Assembly (NCBI GenBank): GCA_014621425.1
Contig: JAANBB010000028.1
Coordinates: forward strand, 124,001-188,000
Source of the DNA: Cylindrodendrum hubeiense
Taxonomy: Eukaryota; Ascomycota; Sordariomycetes; Hypocreales; Nectriaceae
Length of the DNA: 64,000 bases
Reading direction: 5' to 3'
The notes beneath the pieces are model-generated. The model had not been told where the DNA came from. It did no database searches and saw nothing but the letters and a program-made list of their open reading frames with translations. Below are positions 1 through 11,694 of the stretch, piece by piece (the stretch's first letter is position 1; each line of letters starts with the position of its first letter). The position numbers and the translations under genes were made by a program.

Positions 1-398
1 TTACGAACGACGGAACGTATATCCGATCGTGGGCGGGCGCACTCAGGATATTCGTCCACTTATCATGGCCGCCAAAACCGGATGTTGACTTGGGCGATCT
101 GGCACTCGCGCTGAAGGGCATGCTAGAGACGCCAGGGATCAGGCTCTGCTCCTCGATTGACATGACGGTGTGGCAGTTTTTTATCGGTGCTGTTGCAGCC
201 GAGGGCTCTAACATCAGATTATGGTTCATCGCCAGAGTTCGGAGGATGTTCAAGCCAATGCATGTGCGCGAATGGAAAGCCGCGGCAGGAGTTCTAACGA
301 AGGGTTTCAGACTGTGTGCTCGATTGCAGCATAGGTTCCAGCAGGTCTGGGATGAAATTGTGGTGCAATACGGGGCTAGCAGCGGCTGTTTATCATAG
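1..398 (+). CDS. C-terminal end of a probable fungal transcription factor (partial)
   Basis: Only the last exon is present; the frame is open from base 3 to the stop at 396-398, about 131 residues, and the 5' part lies outside the window. The tail has the look of the C-terminus of fungal regulators with a fungal-specific transcription factor domain: a hydrophobic WQFFIGAVAAEGS stretch, a WFIARVRR segment and a final WDEIV motif. No DNA-binding domain is visible here, so the assignment rests on resemblance of the tail only. It could equally be described as a hypothetical protein. Confidence 0.5.
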   Translation, partial: TNDGTYIRSWAGALRIFVHLSWPPKPDVDLGDLALALKGMLETPGIRLCSSIDMTVWQFFIGAVAAEGSNIRLWFIARVRRMFKPMHVREWKAAAGVLTKGFRLCARLQHRFQQVWDEIVVQYGASSGCLS

Positions 399-1230
399 AG
401 ACACAGGCACGGTCGGTTGCGGGTCAGTTGAGACGATATCGAGAAGATAGATGGAGCTCAAAGAGCCCTATCACCTAAATAGTTATAATGTAGGGGTTCT
501 ACCGTTGAAGTATCTGGCCCCAGATAGGTTGTCACGATCGAAGCCAGTCAAGATATTGATCCTGAAGACGTCCCTCGCTCGAGACTCAGGCCCGGCAACA
601 CAATCAATATAACCCTACCTATAGCTGCTAATATCTGTTCATTTGCAGGGGAAGATGTTCAATAAAGTGGTGGAAATGATGAGCCTGGTTGCGCCGTAGG
701 GTAGGTTAGAATCCATGCTGATGCTGTGGAGGATTCCCACTGCTAAAATTAGCGGCCGATCATGGACCCGCTGCAAAAGTGGCGCCGCAGCCCGACCCCG
801 ACCCTCCGACCCTCCGAACCCGTTACTGCAGCTGCGCGCCACCGTCTCGGGGTCTTGTTTGACCCTCCGAGCCCGGCGGCCTCACGGTGCCCGAGGCTGA
901 TGCTCCGGTGCCGTGTCCTTGTGGACAACGCCGACGCGCCCTTCTCCACACTCATGCGACATCAAGGGGTCTCGTGCGCTGATCCATCTTGGGGTACTTA
1001 ACTTGTCTTTCCTCCTGTTTGAGAGACCGGGCTCACTTTCCTGACCCGTTCAGCCACTCGATCCAGCCTTCCAAATGTCACTGGCGCCCTCTACGACACT
1101 GACTGATCTGCAACGAGGTTGATCGAGACGCGACATCACAACAAACACCAGCACTTGCGAATACACCAGCACCTGCGAATCGACCATCAAACTCAATCCT
1201 CTCAAAGGTGCAAGCCGACACTCCGCCACC
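399..1230. other. Intergenic region upstream of the DUF3112 gene
   Basis: No convincing gene is seen. The stretch from about 770 to 1000 is GC-rich and open in several frames on both strands, but none has conserved motifs or consistent splice signals. The last 150 bp are rich in CA/AC runs, as in many fungal 5' untranslated regions, and end in the start context CACCATG of the next gene. Confidence 0.5.
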
Positions 1231-2356
1231 ATGTCTTCCCAAGGCCAGGGCCAAGGCAGCGGCGCCAGCCCTCCAACCCAGACCATCAGCGTGAGTTCTT
1301 GTCCTCTCGCCGCCCTCGACTCTGGCATCTCACAGGGACAACCACCTAACTGATCTGCCGTAGGGTCCTCCATATCTCATCACCACCGTCGCCACCCTTG
1401 GTGGCAACCCCGAACCCTCAGTCGACGATCCCATACTCGGCGTGCTCATCGCCCTCCTTCTCGCCAGCGCCGTGTTCAACATGACCATCTACCGGAGAAA
1501 TGCCAAACGAAACTACAAGTTCCTCTTCTCAGCTTTACTGTTCGGCTTCTCCGTGGCCCGCACTGTTGCCTGCGTTCTGCGCATTGTTGTCGGATCAAAA
1601 CCGACCGAGGTCGGCACCCGCATTGCATCTCAGGTCTTGATGAACGCCGGCGTCATCTTGCTCTTCGTCATCAACATCCTGTTCGCTCAGCGCATCCTCC
1701 GCGCCTACCACCCCAAATTCGGCTGGAGTAAACCTGTGAGGCTGGTGTTTCGTGCCCTCTTCGTCACCATCGGCGCTGTGCTCGTGATGATGATAATTGT
1801 CATGATATACTCATTCTACACCCTCGATGCCAGTGTTCGCTCTACAATTCGCACCCTCCAGCTATTTTCCGCTACCTACTTTGCAGTACTGGCCATCCTA
1901 CCAGTCCTCATTACGGTTCCTACTATCCTCCTCCCGCGCGAGGGTCCCATAGAGAACTTTGGTCAGGGCAGCATGCGAACTAAGGTTCGCCTCGTTATCT
2001 TCACGTCGCTACTACTCACTCTTGGCGCAGGCTTCCGTGCTGGAATTGCCTATTATGTGCGCCCCGCTACCAACCCTGCTTGGTTTCACCACAAGGCCTG
2101 CTTCTACTTATTCAACTTTGGCATTGAGATCACCGTCGTCTACTTGTACGCCCTCATACGTTTCGACCGCCGATTTTACATCCCCAATGGCAGCAGCGGC
2201 CCCGGCGACTACTCCCAAATGCAAGAAATGGACATAGCCTTGGATGCCTCAAGCGAGCGGCGCGATAACAGGTCAGAGGATACTATACTAAACAAGGACG
2301 AGACCACACCGACAGCGGCGGGTGTTAAATTGGAGGATAAACACGAGCCTGTATAG
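1231..2356 (+). CDS. Seven-transmembrane DUF3112-family membrane protein
   Basis: Two exons, 1231-1290 and 1364-2356, joined in frame across a 73-nt GT-AG intron with a CTAAC branch site, give about 350 residues. The start has a good context (CACCATG) and begins with a Gln/Gly/Ser-rich tail. Seven hydrophobic segments follow, with FNMTIYRRN after the first, VARTVACVLRIV, a Gln-Arg loop (FAQRILRAYHPKFGW) and a C-terminal cytoplasmic tail rich in Asp/Glu/Lys. This pattern matches the fungal DUF3112 family, often annotated as family-C-like G-protein-coupled receptor protein. Receptor function is not proven for the family; ligand and partners are unknown. No neighbour suggests a pathway. Confidence 0.85.
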
Positions 2357-2710
2357 ACGATGGAATTAGACCATTCCCTTGTGTGTGCGGCATCAAGTTG
2401 CATTGTAAAATCATCATGTAGTAACTCAACCTAAGGCTGGCCCGATTCTTTAATAATATCACAGAATTATTTCTGTTCTCCTAGGGTTTTACGCTCCTGT
2501 GCTTTGATTTTACTGTCTTACTGCCCATTAAGTGATCCATAGCCTGCTTTACGATTCACCTGTACCATAGTTATAAATGACTAGCCTCACTCGATCATTT
2601 CCGGCTCCAGCCTAGGCCTTCTGCTTATAAGAATTCATTGAGGTTACTTCATCTTGGCCTATAGTTACTAAACCTACTGCATTTATTTGAAGATACACTA
2701 TTGTAAGGTC
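2357..2710. other. Convergent intergenic spacer
   Basis: A 354-bp AT-rich spacer between two converging genes, presumably holding both 3' untranslated regions. No gene or repeat is seen. Confidence 0.6.
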
Positions 2711-4276
2711 TTAACCTAGCGGTTCCAATGCCCCCTTATTGCTGATCTTGACCTCGGGAATCTCTCGAACCAGGCTCACCCACTCTGGGAGATCTGATGC
2801 ATCAACCCAGTTGCCATGGATCTGCGCCTTTACATGCATAGGAAGCTGTACAATAGCAATGGGCGTCTCAAAATCTTTCGTATCGAGCACAACCAAGTCA
2901 TTGCGATTGGCATCACGCCTCTCGACCATGGCGATAACCCATCCGTCACCCTCCGGCGCATCGGCAGTACGAGGAATGAAGATAGGCTCCTGCACAAGGG
3001 AGTTATCGCCGGCGTAAAACCAACGTGTCTTTCCAGTCCTGTGACTATGCATAGCTATGCCGTTGAGGCCGTGGAAGATATTCTTGTTCCCGTCTGACTG
3101 GTTAGGAATAAAGACGTTGAGGAAGACGTACTCGATCTCTTTTGTCATGAAGCGCTCGTCAATGCGTGGAAACTCTGATGGCACGTCGAGAATCATAAGT
3201 GGGTCCTGGACCTTGCTGCCACTTGGCTGAGTCAAGTCAATCTCCCAACGGACAAAGTCGGCCTTTGCATCCGCTGCCGGCATTCTCCCGTCGTCCGGAG
3301 GGAAGAATGGGAACGCGTTGTCATGGACACGCGAGGACTCAAAGTAGAGTTTGTGGTCCTTGCCTTCCCATGCGCCTCCAGTGTGGATCAGCATGCTGTT
3401 CTTCCACGAGTAGACTCTGTAGTCGCCTTGTTTCCAGCCTGGGGGAAGTGGTGTAGTTTTTCGCCTAGGAACGGCGATAAATGTTGCTGGAAGGTTGTAA
3501 TCCCAAGCCCAATGCTGCTTGCCGGCTTTCAAACGTGCGAGATTGGCCTCGAAAGGCCAAAGCACAAGGACAATCCAGTTGGGTGTGATGACGCAGTCAT
3601 GAATGAAAGAACACCATGGTGCCTCAATCCATTGCTCGTCATGCTTCTTTCCATCTTTGTCGAGGGCATAGATGACTATATCCTTGGTTGCAAGGCCTTT
3701 GGCTTCGTACCCAAAAACGACTAACTCATCCGAGTATGGGTCGACTTTAGGATGGGCCGTAAAGGTCTTAGCCTTGACTTGGTCTTCAAAGGGATCATAA
3801 CAACGTGTCTCAAGTGTATCGGGGTCGACGGCGTAAGGGAGCGCAACTTCTTTAAGCGCTAGCAGATGGCCGGCCCAGTAGACGAGATTTGTGTTCGCAG
3901 TTGAGTCAACGGCGGCTCTGACGCATGGGTGATGCGTGAAGGGATTGCGGTAGAGGCCGAATAGCGCTTTGCTTGCTCTTCTTTCAAGTTTGTAGCGTTC
4001 CGTCTCGATGTACTTGATCTTCATATCCACGCGGCCATTGTGAATTCGGAACGCCGAAATGTTACCATCGCCATCAATGGGTACGTTATTGGGGTCAGGC
4101 GGAACAAATGGGTCGCACATGACTCGATAGAACGTGCCATCGATAGCTGGTGGAATTTCGCCTAGGACCACAAGGTCGGCCACTTCGCCTTCAAGTCGGC
4201 AGGGCAAGCCAGAACCAGCCAGGTCAAAGGCGAGAGGCCACTTAGAAGTGAGGTCATTGTATTCGGTTGCTGGCAT
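2711..4276 (-). CDS. Carotenoid oxygenase family dioxygenase (stilbene/carotenoid cleavage type)
   Basis: A single intronless frame of 521 residues. The RPE65/carotenoid-cleavage family fold is recognised by the N-terminal block EIPPAIDGTFYRV (about 40-52) and by four histidines expected to hold the catalytic Fe(II): His175 (TAHPKVDP), His226 (FIHDCVIT), His298 (MLIHTGGAWE) and His487 (QIHGNWV). The region KNIFHGLNGIAM with WFYAGD and the C-terminal QEPIFIPR block are also typical. Family members cleave a C=C bond in carotenoids or stilbenes such as resveratrol or lignin-derived stilbenes. The fungal forms of this length without a plastid signal are mostly of the soluble Cao-1/lignostilbene type, so a stilbene substrate is the better guess. 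No signal peptide is seen, suggesting a cytosolic enzyme. It is divergent from the zinc-finger regulator that begins 600 bp away. Confidence 0.92.
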   Translation of the reverse strand: MPATEYNDLTSKWPLAFDLAGSGLPCRLEGEVADLVVLGEIPPAIDGTFYRVMCDPFVPPDPNNVPIDGDGNISAFRIHNGRVDMKIKYIETERYKLERRASKALFGLYRNPFTHHPCVRAAVDSTANTNLVYWAGHLLALKEVALPYAVDPDTLETRCYDPFEDQVKAKTFTAHPKVDPYSDELVVFGYEAKGLATKDIVIYALDKDGKKHDEQWIEAPWCSFIHDCVITPNWIVLVLWPFEANLARLKAGKQHWAWDYNLPATFIAVPRRKTTPLPPGWKQGDYRVYSWKNSMLIHTGGAWEGKDHKLYFESSRVHDNAFPFFPPDDGRMPAADAKADFVRWEIDLTQPSGSKVQDPLMILDVPSEFPRIDERFMTKEIEYVFLNVFIPNQSDGNKNIFHGLNGIAMHSHRTGKTRWFYAGDNSLVQEPIFIPRTADAPEGDGWVIAMVERRDANRNDLVVLDTKDFETPIAIVQLPMHVKAQIHGNWVDASDLPEWVSLVREIPEVKISNKGALEPLG

Positions 4277-4877
4277 TTTCGAAAGAGTTGAAAAGAATCT
4301 GGTATTTTGGGCTTGATGTCACAGGACTTGAGATGGGAAGTCTTGTCGATTGTCTTGAAATAAACAGTCTTGCCATTGTCTTTTATCACCCTCAGCTGGC
4401 GGGCAAACCCCACATCCTCAAATCCAATGTTTGAAGCTTTTGAGAGTTAAGGCGTACCGGCATTGTATATCGGAACCTCGCCGGTTTGAAATGTTGGCGT
4501 CATCATTGGCCGCTTTCAGGTACGGCAGTTAAAAGAGCCGTTCCTGCCGAACGTGACAATGTCGGAGTAAACCCACGGTGGGGCGGACAATTCCCACCTC
4601 CTCAGTGGCGCTGGCTGGCGTCAATATAATTGGACACGCGCAGAGATGATGTAACTGAGTAAGGTTTAGGAAATAGAGTCGAAGCAAGAGCCCCAGCTGC
4701 TATCCTGAAGGGGGATAGTCATCAGGGTCGTGCGCGGGGACCCCGCACTTTGATTCTGACGTCGATTTCCGAATTGCTTCTTCGCATTCAATCTTTGACG
4801 ACTATCGATGCACGGTCTACACAATCCTCGGGGAGACTGAAAGCGATCCTGAGTACGGCATCCGTAAAGTTATTGTG
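4277..4877. promoter_or_regulatory. Shared divergent promoter of oxygenase and zinc-finger regulator
   Basis: A 600-bp region between two genes transcribed away from each other, so it must hold both promoters. I see no other gene in it. Regulation of the oxygenase by the adjacent regulator is an inference from the arrangement only. Confidence 0.5.
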
Positions 4878-7132
4878 ATGAAGAGTCAGAGAGCTTACTC
4901 TTGCTCGGTCTGCCCCGCCACGTTCGTGCGTGGTGCTCACCTCCGCCGCCATGTCACAACTCGTAAGTGAGAGATGCAGTCGATTGAAGAGACGCAAAAT
5001 TAATATGGGGGGTCTCAGACACAGAGCGGCGACAATTCTCATGTCCGTTTTGTCACACTGGATTTACTCGATCGTACGTCCCCTCATCCAATGACTTACA
5101 CTCCCCTTTACCCACACGATAAAAATCTAGGGATTCAGCGCGTCGACACTCTAAGACGTGTGCGAGGAAAAATGGACAGCAAATTCCGTCTCCACTGAAA
5201 AGAGGGCGAAAGGTTCAGGCCTGTGATCCATGTGCCCTCACAAGAAGTGCATGTGATCGTGGTCAACCGTGTTCCGGCTGTTTGCATCGGAACCACCCTT
5301 GCACATATTCCCGAATTCCCGATGAACAAATTCAGTCGACACCTCAACTACCGACCAATCTATCTTTGCTTCGGCATAGAATATGTCGCAAGACTACAGA
5401 GTCCATTTCAAGTTCGGATTCGAGCATTACAGATATGGATAAGAATTCCAGCTATAGCTTGCCATTGGCACAGCTCAAAATCACGAGAATGTCATTCCTC
5501 CTACACTACACTAACCCACGTAACAATACTCTCCAAGAATATTTCAGTTTATCTCCTTCTGGTGAAAAAGACTTTCGCGGATCTGCTGGCAGCAGTCAAG
5601 ACCTTGAAATCTCAGAACTAGGGATTCCCGATCCCGACGTCTACGGCACCATTGACACCTGGTTCTGGAGTCACTTTGAAGACAATAGCTCCTTTGACTT
5701 CACCGAGAATGTGTCCTTTAATGCGACATTACCATCTGATACTCATTCCACGAATTTGTGGGAATTTACCTCCAAAGAAGGGCCAACCCATCAGCCCCGT
5801 TATGAGGACCGCCATATAGAACTGCGCATGACCGAGATAATATCGGCGCTCAGATCGAACTCCGGCGACGAGAACTCGGCTGAGAATGCGGTGGCAGTGT
5901 CAAAATCGGCCGAGTATATATTCACAGTGGATAAAGTCGACGATTTTGTCCAAGCCTACTTCGAGAATTGGCATCCGCATTGTCCTATGCTACATCGTCC
6001 ATCATTCAATCTTTCGACTGCTTTCACCCCCCTTATCACGGCCGTAATCCTCGTCGGCGCGATTTATTCCTCAACTGAAAACGCAGAGGCGGCACGGGCT
6101 TGTCTTAACGCTGCAGAGAATTATATTTTTGGCCACGAGGCGTTTCGACGCATTCTTAGCCCGCTGTCGGGCAAGACTTGTACCCTCGGAATTGAACCGC
6201 TCCAAGCTGGGTTTATCATTTCTGTACCGCAGCACTGGGACAATCACCGAGATTCAAGACACCGGGTACGACTTCATCGATATGCGGATCTCATCTCAGC
6301 CACACGCCACCTTGGTCTTCCAAAATTGAGACACGATACAAACTGGGATCACGGGTTCCCGTCAAATTACGTGGACCAGAAGGAATTTATCAACAACGAA
6401 GAGGGCATAAGGTCAGTCGAAATATATCAACATTCATTCATCAAATTTCTCACAATATACTTCTCTCAGGTTGATGGCGTGGATCTTTCTCGTAGACTCA
6501 TCGCACACCATTTTTCACCGAACTCCTCCGCGACTGACATTGAGCGAGATGACGGGCAGCCTCCCATGCAACGAAGAACTATTCTCAACGCCGAGTTTCG
6601 AGCCCCAGCAAAGGGAACTTTGGATTCAATCTGCTTCCAAAATCCCCTCCACAGAGCAGGGAATATGTTTGCTGATGGGGGATGAGTGGGGAGACGACTA
6701 TTCTTCTAAATTCGGCCAGCTCAACCATTTGGACCTTTTTATCCTGATATCAGGTATGCATAGACTTCTATTAGTTTCCGCTCATGGTTACACTTTGACC
6801 CTTTACAACCTCAGAACTCTAATCGCTGTGAAGGTATCCATGAGATAATCTTTAATGCCAGTGTAGCTTGCACTTTTTCGATCACCAAAGCAGCCTTAGA
6901 ACGAGCTTTATCACGCTGGAGACTCCTATGGGATCTATATATAAAGCAATTCCCTCCCTCAAATACCCATGCTATCGGCTTCTTTCAGCATGCAGACGAA
7001 TATTGGTGGCTAGCCAAGCTGATGCTTAAAGAGCAAGTTCCTCTAATCAAGGAGACGAAGGGAGAATTAGACCAAGATTCTATGGAAGAAGTGAACAAAT
7101 TTATTAAGAAGTTTGCTAGTATGAGCGTATAA
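4878..7132 (+). CDS. Transcription factor with C2H2, C2HC and Zn2Cys6 DNA-binding motifs
   Basis: Five exons: 4878-4962, 5019-5073, 5131-6411, 6470-6753 and 6834-7132, giving 667 residues. Finger 1 is Cys9, Cys12, His25, His29; finger 2 is Cys37, Cys40, His53, Cys57; a binuclear cluster follows with Cys78, 81, 88, 94, 97 and 104 (spacing 2-6-5-2-6). Introns 1 and 2 cut through the finger codons and restore them exactly. The centre and C-terminus carry a fungal-specific transcription factor domain, with LMAWIFLVDSSHTIF and PPRLTLSEM typical of it. The second intron end of the C-terminal part was set at 6833, because the more obvious acceptor at 6814 would bring a stop. The start is the only in-frame ATG near finger 1. 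Likely a nuclear regulator; its target could include the divergent oxygenase gene, but that is inference. Confidence 0.88.
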
Positions 7133-7551
7133 CGAAATCGACATAGTATTTTGAGTATTTAGATAGTATTGATGGTGTCACCTGGAACTCAGCCCTTGCC
7201 TGTTTCTTCCTCCAACCCTAGTGTCAAACCAGTATTTGCTACCTTCTAATCCTCGCCTCCACACAGCATTTGAATAAACTTTGCATACTACTATCCGGGT
7301 CGGGTTGTGGAGGGAGCAATATGGGATTGATGGCTAATTGCGATTGCAAGCCGCGGTTACAGGGGGCTGTCACTTACTTATATTCGGAGATATCACAGCA
7401 CGTCTGTCGTTTCTTACTCCCGAAAAGGACGGGATTGAATCCGCGATTTTCTTATGCTTTATCATTCCTGAATACCTGAGCAATCCGACAGCAGAGTAGT
7501 AATATGCTAACCTAAACTGAGGAGGTTATTGTTCTGAAGCCTTTTTCGAGA
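7133..7551. other. Convergent intergenic spacer
   Basis: A 419-bp spacer between two converging genes. No gene, repeat or RNA is recognised. Confidence 0.55.
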
Positions 7552-9065
7552 TCACTTCACCGGCACCATGATGCGATCAATATCTGGGCCATATGATCCA
7601 TCATCTGTAGTAAGAACCACCGTGTTGGCCGATCCTGAGTTCAAATTACAATGGATGACGCTGCTTCCTGGGTCTTGTCCGGTCCCTGTGGATAGAAAGG
7701 CGATGTCCTGTTCGACGCCGTTGACCGATATCTTGGCATAACGCTCCCCAGTGTTACCATTCGTATGCTTAAGCCTGATAGTTGTGCGTGTGGTAGCATC
7801 GCTACGAACGGCAGAAAACGACACCGTCCCGCCACTAGAGCCGCCAATATACCCTGCTGCTGCTTCGCCACTGCATCCAGAGCATGCAACCGAAATGGCA
7901 CCGTTAGATAGCGTGGCCGCTTCACCTTCATACCAATTCTCTGCTGGTCCTGCAGCCCAAGTTTCCGCGTTCACATCAGGCACCCAGTTAACGCGATTCG
8001 TCATCCAGACATCGGTTCCAGAGATATCCAGCGGTAACCAGATGTAAGTGCTCCTCATGAGGTTGGTTGAAAACCATCGATCGCCCATGTAAATGGCAGA
8101 ATCGCCGAGCGGAAGTATGAAAGATGTCTGTGAGGTGTATGTGTTTGACCCGTCATCGGCAAACTCGGCCCAAGAAGACCATGGGCCAGCGAGAGATTCA
8201 GCATAGCTATAGACCTTGAAGAAGTTAGCCTGGATTTTATGCCAGAGGTCAAGTTGGGACAAACATTGTCGTTCGGGCTCCAGCCAGTTAAATGAGACCC
8301 AAACATGAAATATCGACCGTCCTTCTTCAGAATCGCAGGGGACTCGATACTTTCGTCCCAAAGATAAACAGACTCCGTGACGTTGAGGTAGTCATCACTG
8401 AGAGCATCAATTCTCAACCCGTTGGGTCGCTATCTCGCCGCAATTAGCGCTGGGAACACATGAGGGAAGATTGATACATACGTCTTCAGTTAGAAGATAT
8501 GCTGATCCATCATCATCTTTGAAGAGACCAATATCTCGTGATTCGAAGCCGAGAGGTCTGAAGCTGCCTATATAGTCGTAGTCTCCACAAACGGTGTCGG
8601 ATGTGGCTACCCCAACTTTGGCCTCCCCGTAGTTTGAGCTGTCTATGTGAAGATACATGACATAAGTAGAGGTGGCATCGTTGTAAATGACCTTGGGGCG
8701 CTCGACGACTCGGCTGGGACCCAAATCGCCGCTCGACGTTAGAGACAAAAGTGCATTCTCGAACTTCCACTCAACAAGGTTGGTAGATGAGTAGCAATTG
8801 ATGTTTTGGAAAGCGCTGCCTTCTGTTTTGTCTTCACCTATCATGTAATAGGTTCCAGACTCCTCGATAATCCCGGCTCCATGGGCCTGGATATGACGGC
8901 CAGTGTTGGTCTAGATATTGGTTACTACAACGCAAAGGTATTTCAGAGATCAAGAATACATACTGCCGTCCAAGTTGCTCCTGGAATGATTTGCAGCGTG
9001 GCACGAGCTACCGCCGCTGTCAGCAGCACAAGGGTACTCGCTTGGCGGAGATGGATGAAATGCAT
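7552..9065 (-). CDS. Secreted glycoside hydrolase family 43 with CBM35 (galactan 1,3-beta-galactosidase type)
   Basis: Four exons on the minus strand: 9065-8964, 8910-8482, 8429-8265 and 8214-7552, giving 452 residues. An N-terminal signal peptide (about 1-22, ending ARA) precedes the family 43 five-bladed propeller (about 24-315), which includes the block QAHGAGII, YYMIGED, VVERPKVIYN, ESRDIGLFKDDDG and SPNDNVYSYAES. A C-terminal CBM35-like domain follows (about 325-452), starting near the Trp-Tyr-Glu-Gly-Glu-Ala region and ending DIDRIMVPVK. This architecture matches fungal exo-beta-1,3-galactanases acting on arabinogalactan side chains. Subfamily members are reported to lack the usual Asp catalytic base of GH43, so the missing base here would not by itself imply inactivity. 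A stop codon lies in frame just upstream of the chosen ATG, which fixes the start. Confidence 0.9.
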
Positions 9066-11063
9066 GATTCTTCAAATGACAAGAAGACGGATGAGCGACT
9101 GGAGGAAAATGTTTGAGGCTGCAGCATATTGAAACATTTGAGAATTGATTTGGTAGCGGTATATATCCTATTTCTAGTCGTACTGAAAAGGGCAATCCTG
9201 GCTCCGAGATCCCCGAGAGAAATTCGACCTTTTAGGACTAGTTCTTGAACAAACGCTCCCGAAGCCCGTGTTGACGCTGTGCCTGGGTCACATGCGGATG
9301 ATTTGCGGGGTAAATGGTCAGTTTACTCCAGAATCCATGGAATAAGAAGGTTGATCAATTTAAGGTACCACTGCATCTCACACCATTATTGGTTGTCGAG
9401 CTGTTCGGTCCGTCGCGGGCCGACTGACGATCTTCATAGGGACATTATAATTCTTGTCTTTCCGGTTGACCCCTGTTGCCTTTTAAGGTTCCACGCCGCC
9501 CTCCACTGGTGGACAAATGAAGGAAAGTGGGAGAAAGAGGAGGTGCGGGATATACATCATGAGACTTCTCTCCGCGTTTTCTGTCGGAAATCGATGAGTA
9601 AAGCTCAGTTAGATGCAACCTTTGGCGGAGGCTCCCAAGCGCACCAACGAGAACGCTATATTGCCCCTATAGACCTTATATTTGGCCCTGAGCATGTGTC
9701 ATGGCGCATGTTAAAACCCAATTCTTAACCTCGGTAGTAATCTGCAACAAAACGCCTTTAAGAATCAGTCGTGGTCGTCGTGAACGCCAGCCACAACGAA
9801 TGGATAATTGGGCCAGGCCAGGTGGGATCAATGAATAAATCGGGTGCTTGCCTTGCGCTAAGAGTAGCCTGACACTACAACTAATCGATCGAGAAGTAGT
9901 TTCATTCTCCCTGCACAAATCACGGGCTCTTGCTAGATTGGAGCCCAGTATACTAAAATTATGAACATACTCAATGCATACCAATGCTGATAGCAATGCC
10001 TTGAAAAGCCTCTCAAAAGCGAAAACTACTGGCCTTCTCGTATATCTTTCTGTACCTACCCTCGAAAAATAAAGGAAGAGGCTAACCGCTGATCCTCAAG
10101 CTTTCGATGCGGGAGGATCATGGCTAAGTCTTTGGACATATGGCTGATGACTTCTCTCAGTACTAAATGATCACACTCACACTGCATTCTGATTGTCAAT
10201 TGCTTGTGTGGTTGTTATTCCTCACTCGAATTTTCGTCGAGATCAGCTACGCTACCCTCAAGCTAGCCTTTGCTGCTAGTAGGCGGAGTTGATTTTCACA
10301 TATACGTTTCCGCTCATCACAATACCTTGGCGACGTCGGTAACTTCCACGCTAAGTCAACGTGCAGGGGACAGCGACAGGAGCGAAAGAAGCGATGATTC
10401 ATCCAATCTAGGTACGGCTAAGGATTCGGAATTAAAAGCAAGCACACGAGTCCACTTTGTTTGGGCAAATCCATGGACGCTTGTAAAGTCAGCCCGCCAC
10501 GCCGCTTCTCCATTGTGAGTGGTTAATGGACACGACGTTCATTGTCGGGATGTTTTTCCGGAATGACCGCGATTGCTTACCTCTCTGTCGGTCGATGAGA
10601 GCATGGCAATGGGTTAGCTAACGGATGTCGCACATGAGATTTCGGGTGATGTTTGCACCCTTGGATCACCATTTGGGCCTCTTTGGCTCCACGGCTAGGT
10701 AGTTATGTGACCAAAGGTTTAAGTTATTTACTGAGCACAGAATCATGTTGTCCCTCGTCATGGCTCCCCCATGTCTCACTCTCCTTTATGCGGTGGCACG
10801 TACTAGAGGTCAGCTTATAAGCTATTGGCAAACTAGTGGAAATTTTAAGGCTCGGTTAACGTTTGTGGCGGTATTGGCTCACGGTAGGACCAACTGGGCG
10901 TGCCCCTCGCTAGCATTTGCACCAAATCTGAAGCTAGGCTATTGCCCCTATTATGTCGTGTGAAGGACTCTCCATGTTCCATTGCTGAATCCATTTTCTC
11001 TCCTCCATCATCGACAGTTTGACACATCCTACCAAATCAGAAAAAACTGCAGAACCCATTAAG
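9066..11063. other. Long intergenic region without a recognised gene
   Basis: About 2 kb. Short open frames occur (for example 9279-9728 plus and 9676-9996 minus) but lack motifs, conserved starts or coherent splice sites. The last 100 bp lead directly into the hydrophobin start. Confidence 0.45.
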
Positions 11064-11694
11064 ATGCAACTCATTGTGTTGATTTTGCCGATTCTATTTG
11101 GTGCTGCTTCCGCAGGTCCCTGCCAACTGCCATCATCGGACTTAAGTGCATCATCGTGGCTGGAATCGACCACCAGTTATGCTGAGTCGCAATCCTTGAC
11201 AGTCTCGATTACTTCATCGACTGAGCATTCTACCGATGTCACAGCGGAATCAACCACTGATTTTACTCTGTCAACAACGGCTGTATCTATACCCGAGTCT
11301 ACAATAGATTCGACCACTGCTGCCGCATCAACGACTGCTCCTTCTAGCCAATGCCCACCGAATAATGCGGTCTGCTGCCAGTCTACTGGAACCCCACAGA
11401 GTGGCCCCGTTACCGTGCTGCTGGGCCTGCTTGGCATAGTTATTCAAGATAAGAACACTATTATTGGATTGACATGTAAGACTTCTTCCCCATATATGTA
11501 TATTAAACTAACATGTACTTTTAGGTTCGCCTCTTGGAACCATTGGGACATGCCAATCCAAAAAACTTTGCTGTAACAACAATAGCTTTGTTAGTATTTC
11601 CCTTCTTTCACTTTTTATTATTTATTAATGATTGCTAATCTTCTTCTTTTTACAGAATGGCCTCATTGCCATTGACTGCACACCCATTGTTTGA
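11064..11694 (+). CDS. Class I hydrophobin with a Ser/Thr-rich N-terminal extension
   Basis: Three exons, 11064-11475, 11525-11589 and 11656-11694, give 171 residues. A signal peptide (about 1-17, ending AASA) is followed by a Ser/Thr-rich stretch of about 75 residues (21-95) and then the eight-cysteine hydrophobin pattern: Cys97, Cys104-Cys105, Cys138, Cys147, Cys153-Cys154 and Cys167. The 32-residue loop between the third and fourth cysteine and the irregular spacing fit class I rather than class II. Hydrophobins are secreted, self-assemble at air-water interfaces and coat spores and hyphae. The extension, with an extra Cys20, is longer than in most family members and is a likely O-glycosylation region. 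Both introns are short with GT-AG ends and preserve the cysteine pairs. Confidence 0.9.

Noticed and set aside
6815..6848. Obvious acceptor at 6814 for the last intron of the first regulator
   Set aside because: It brings an in-frame stop after two codons. The acceptor at 6833 restores the family motif ISGIHEIIFNA.
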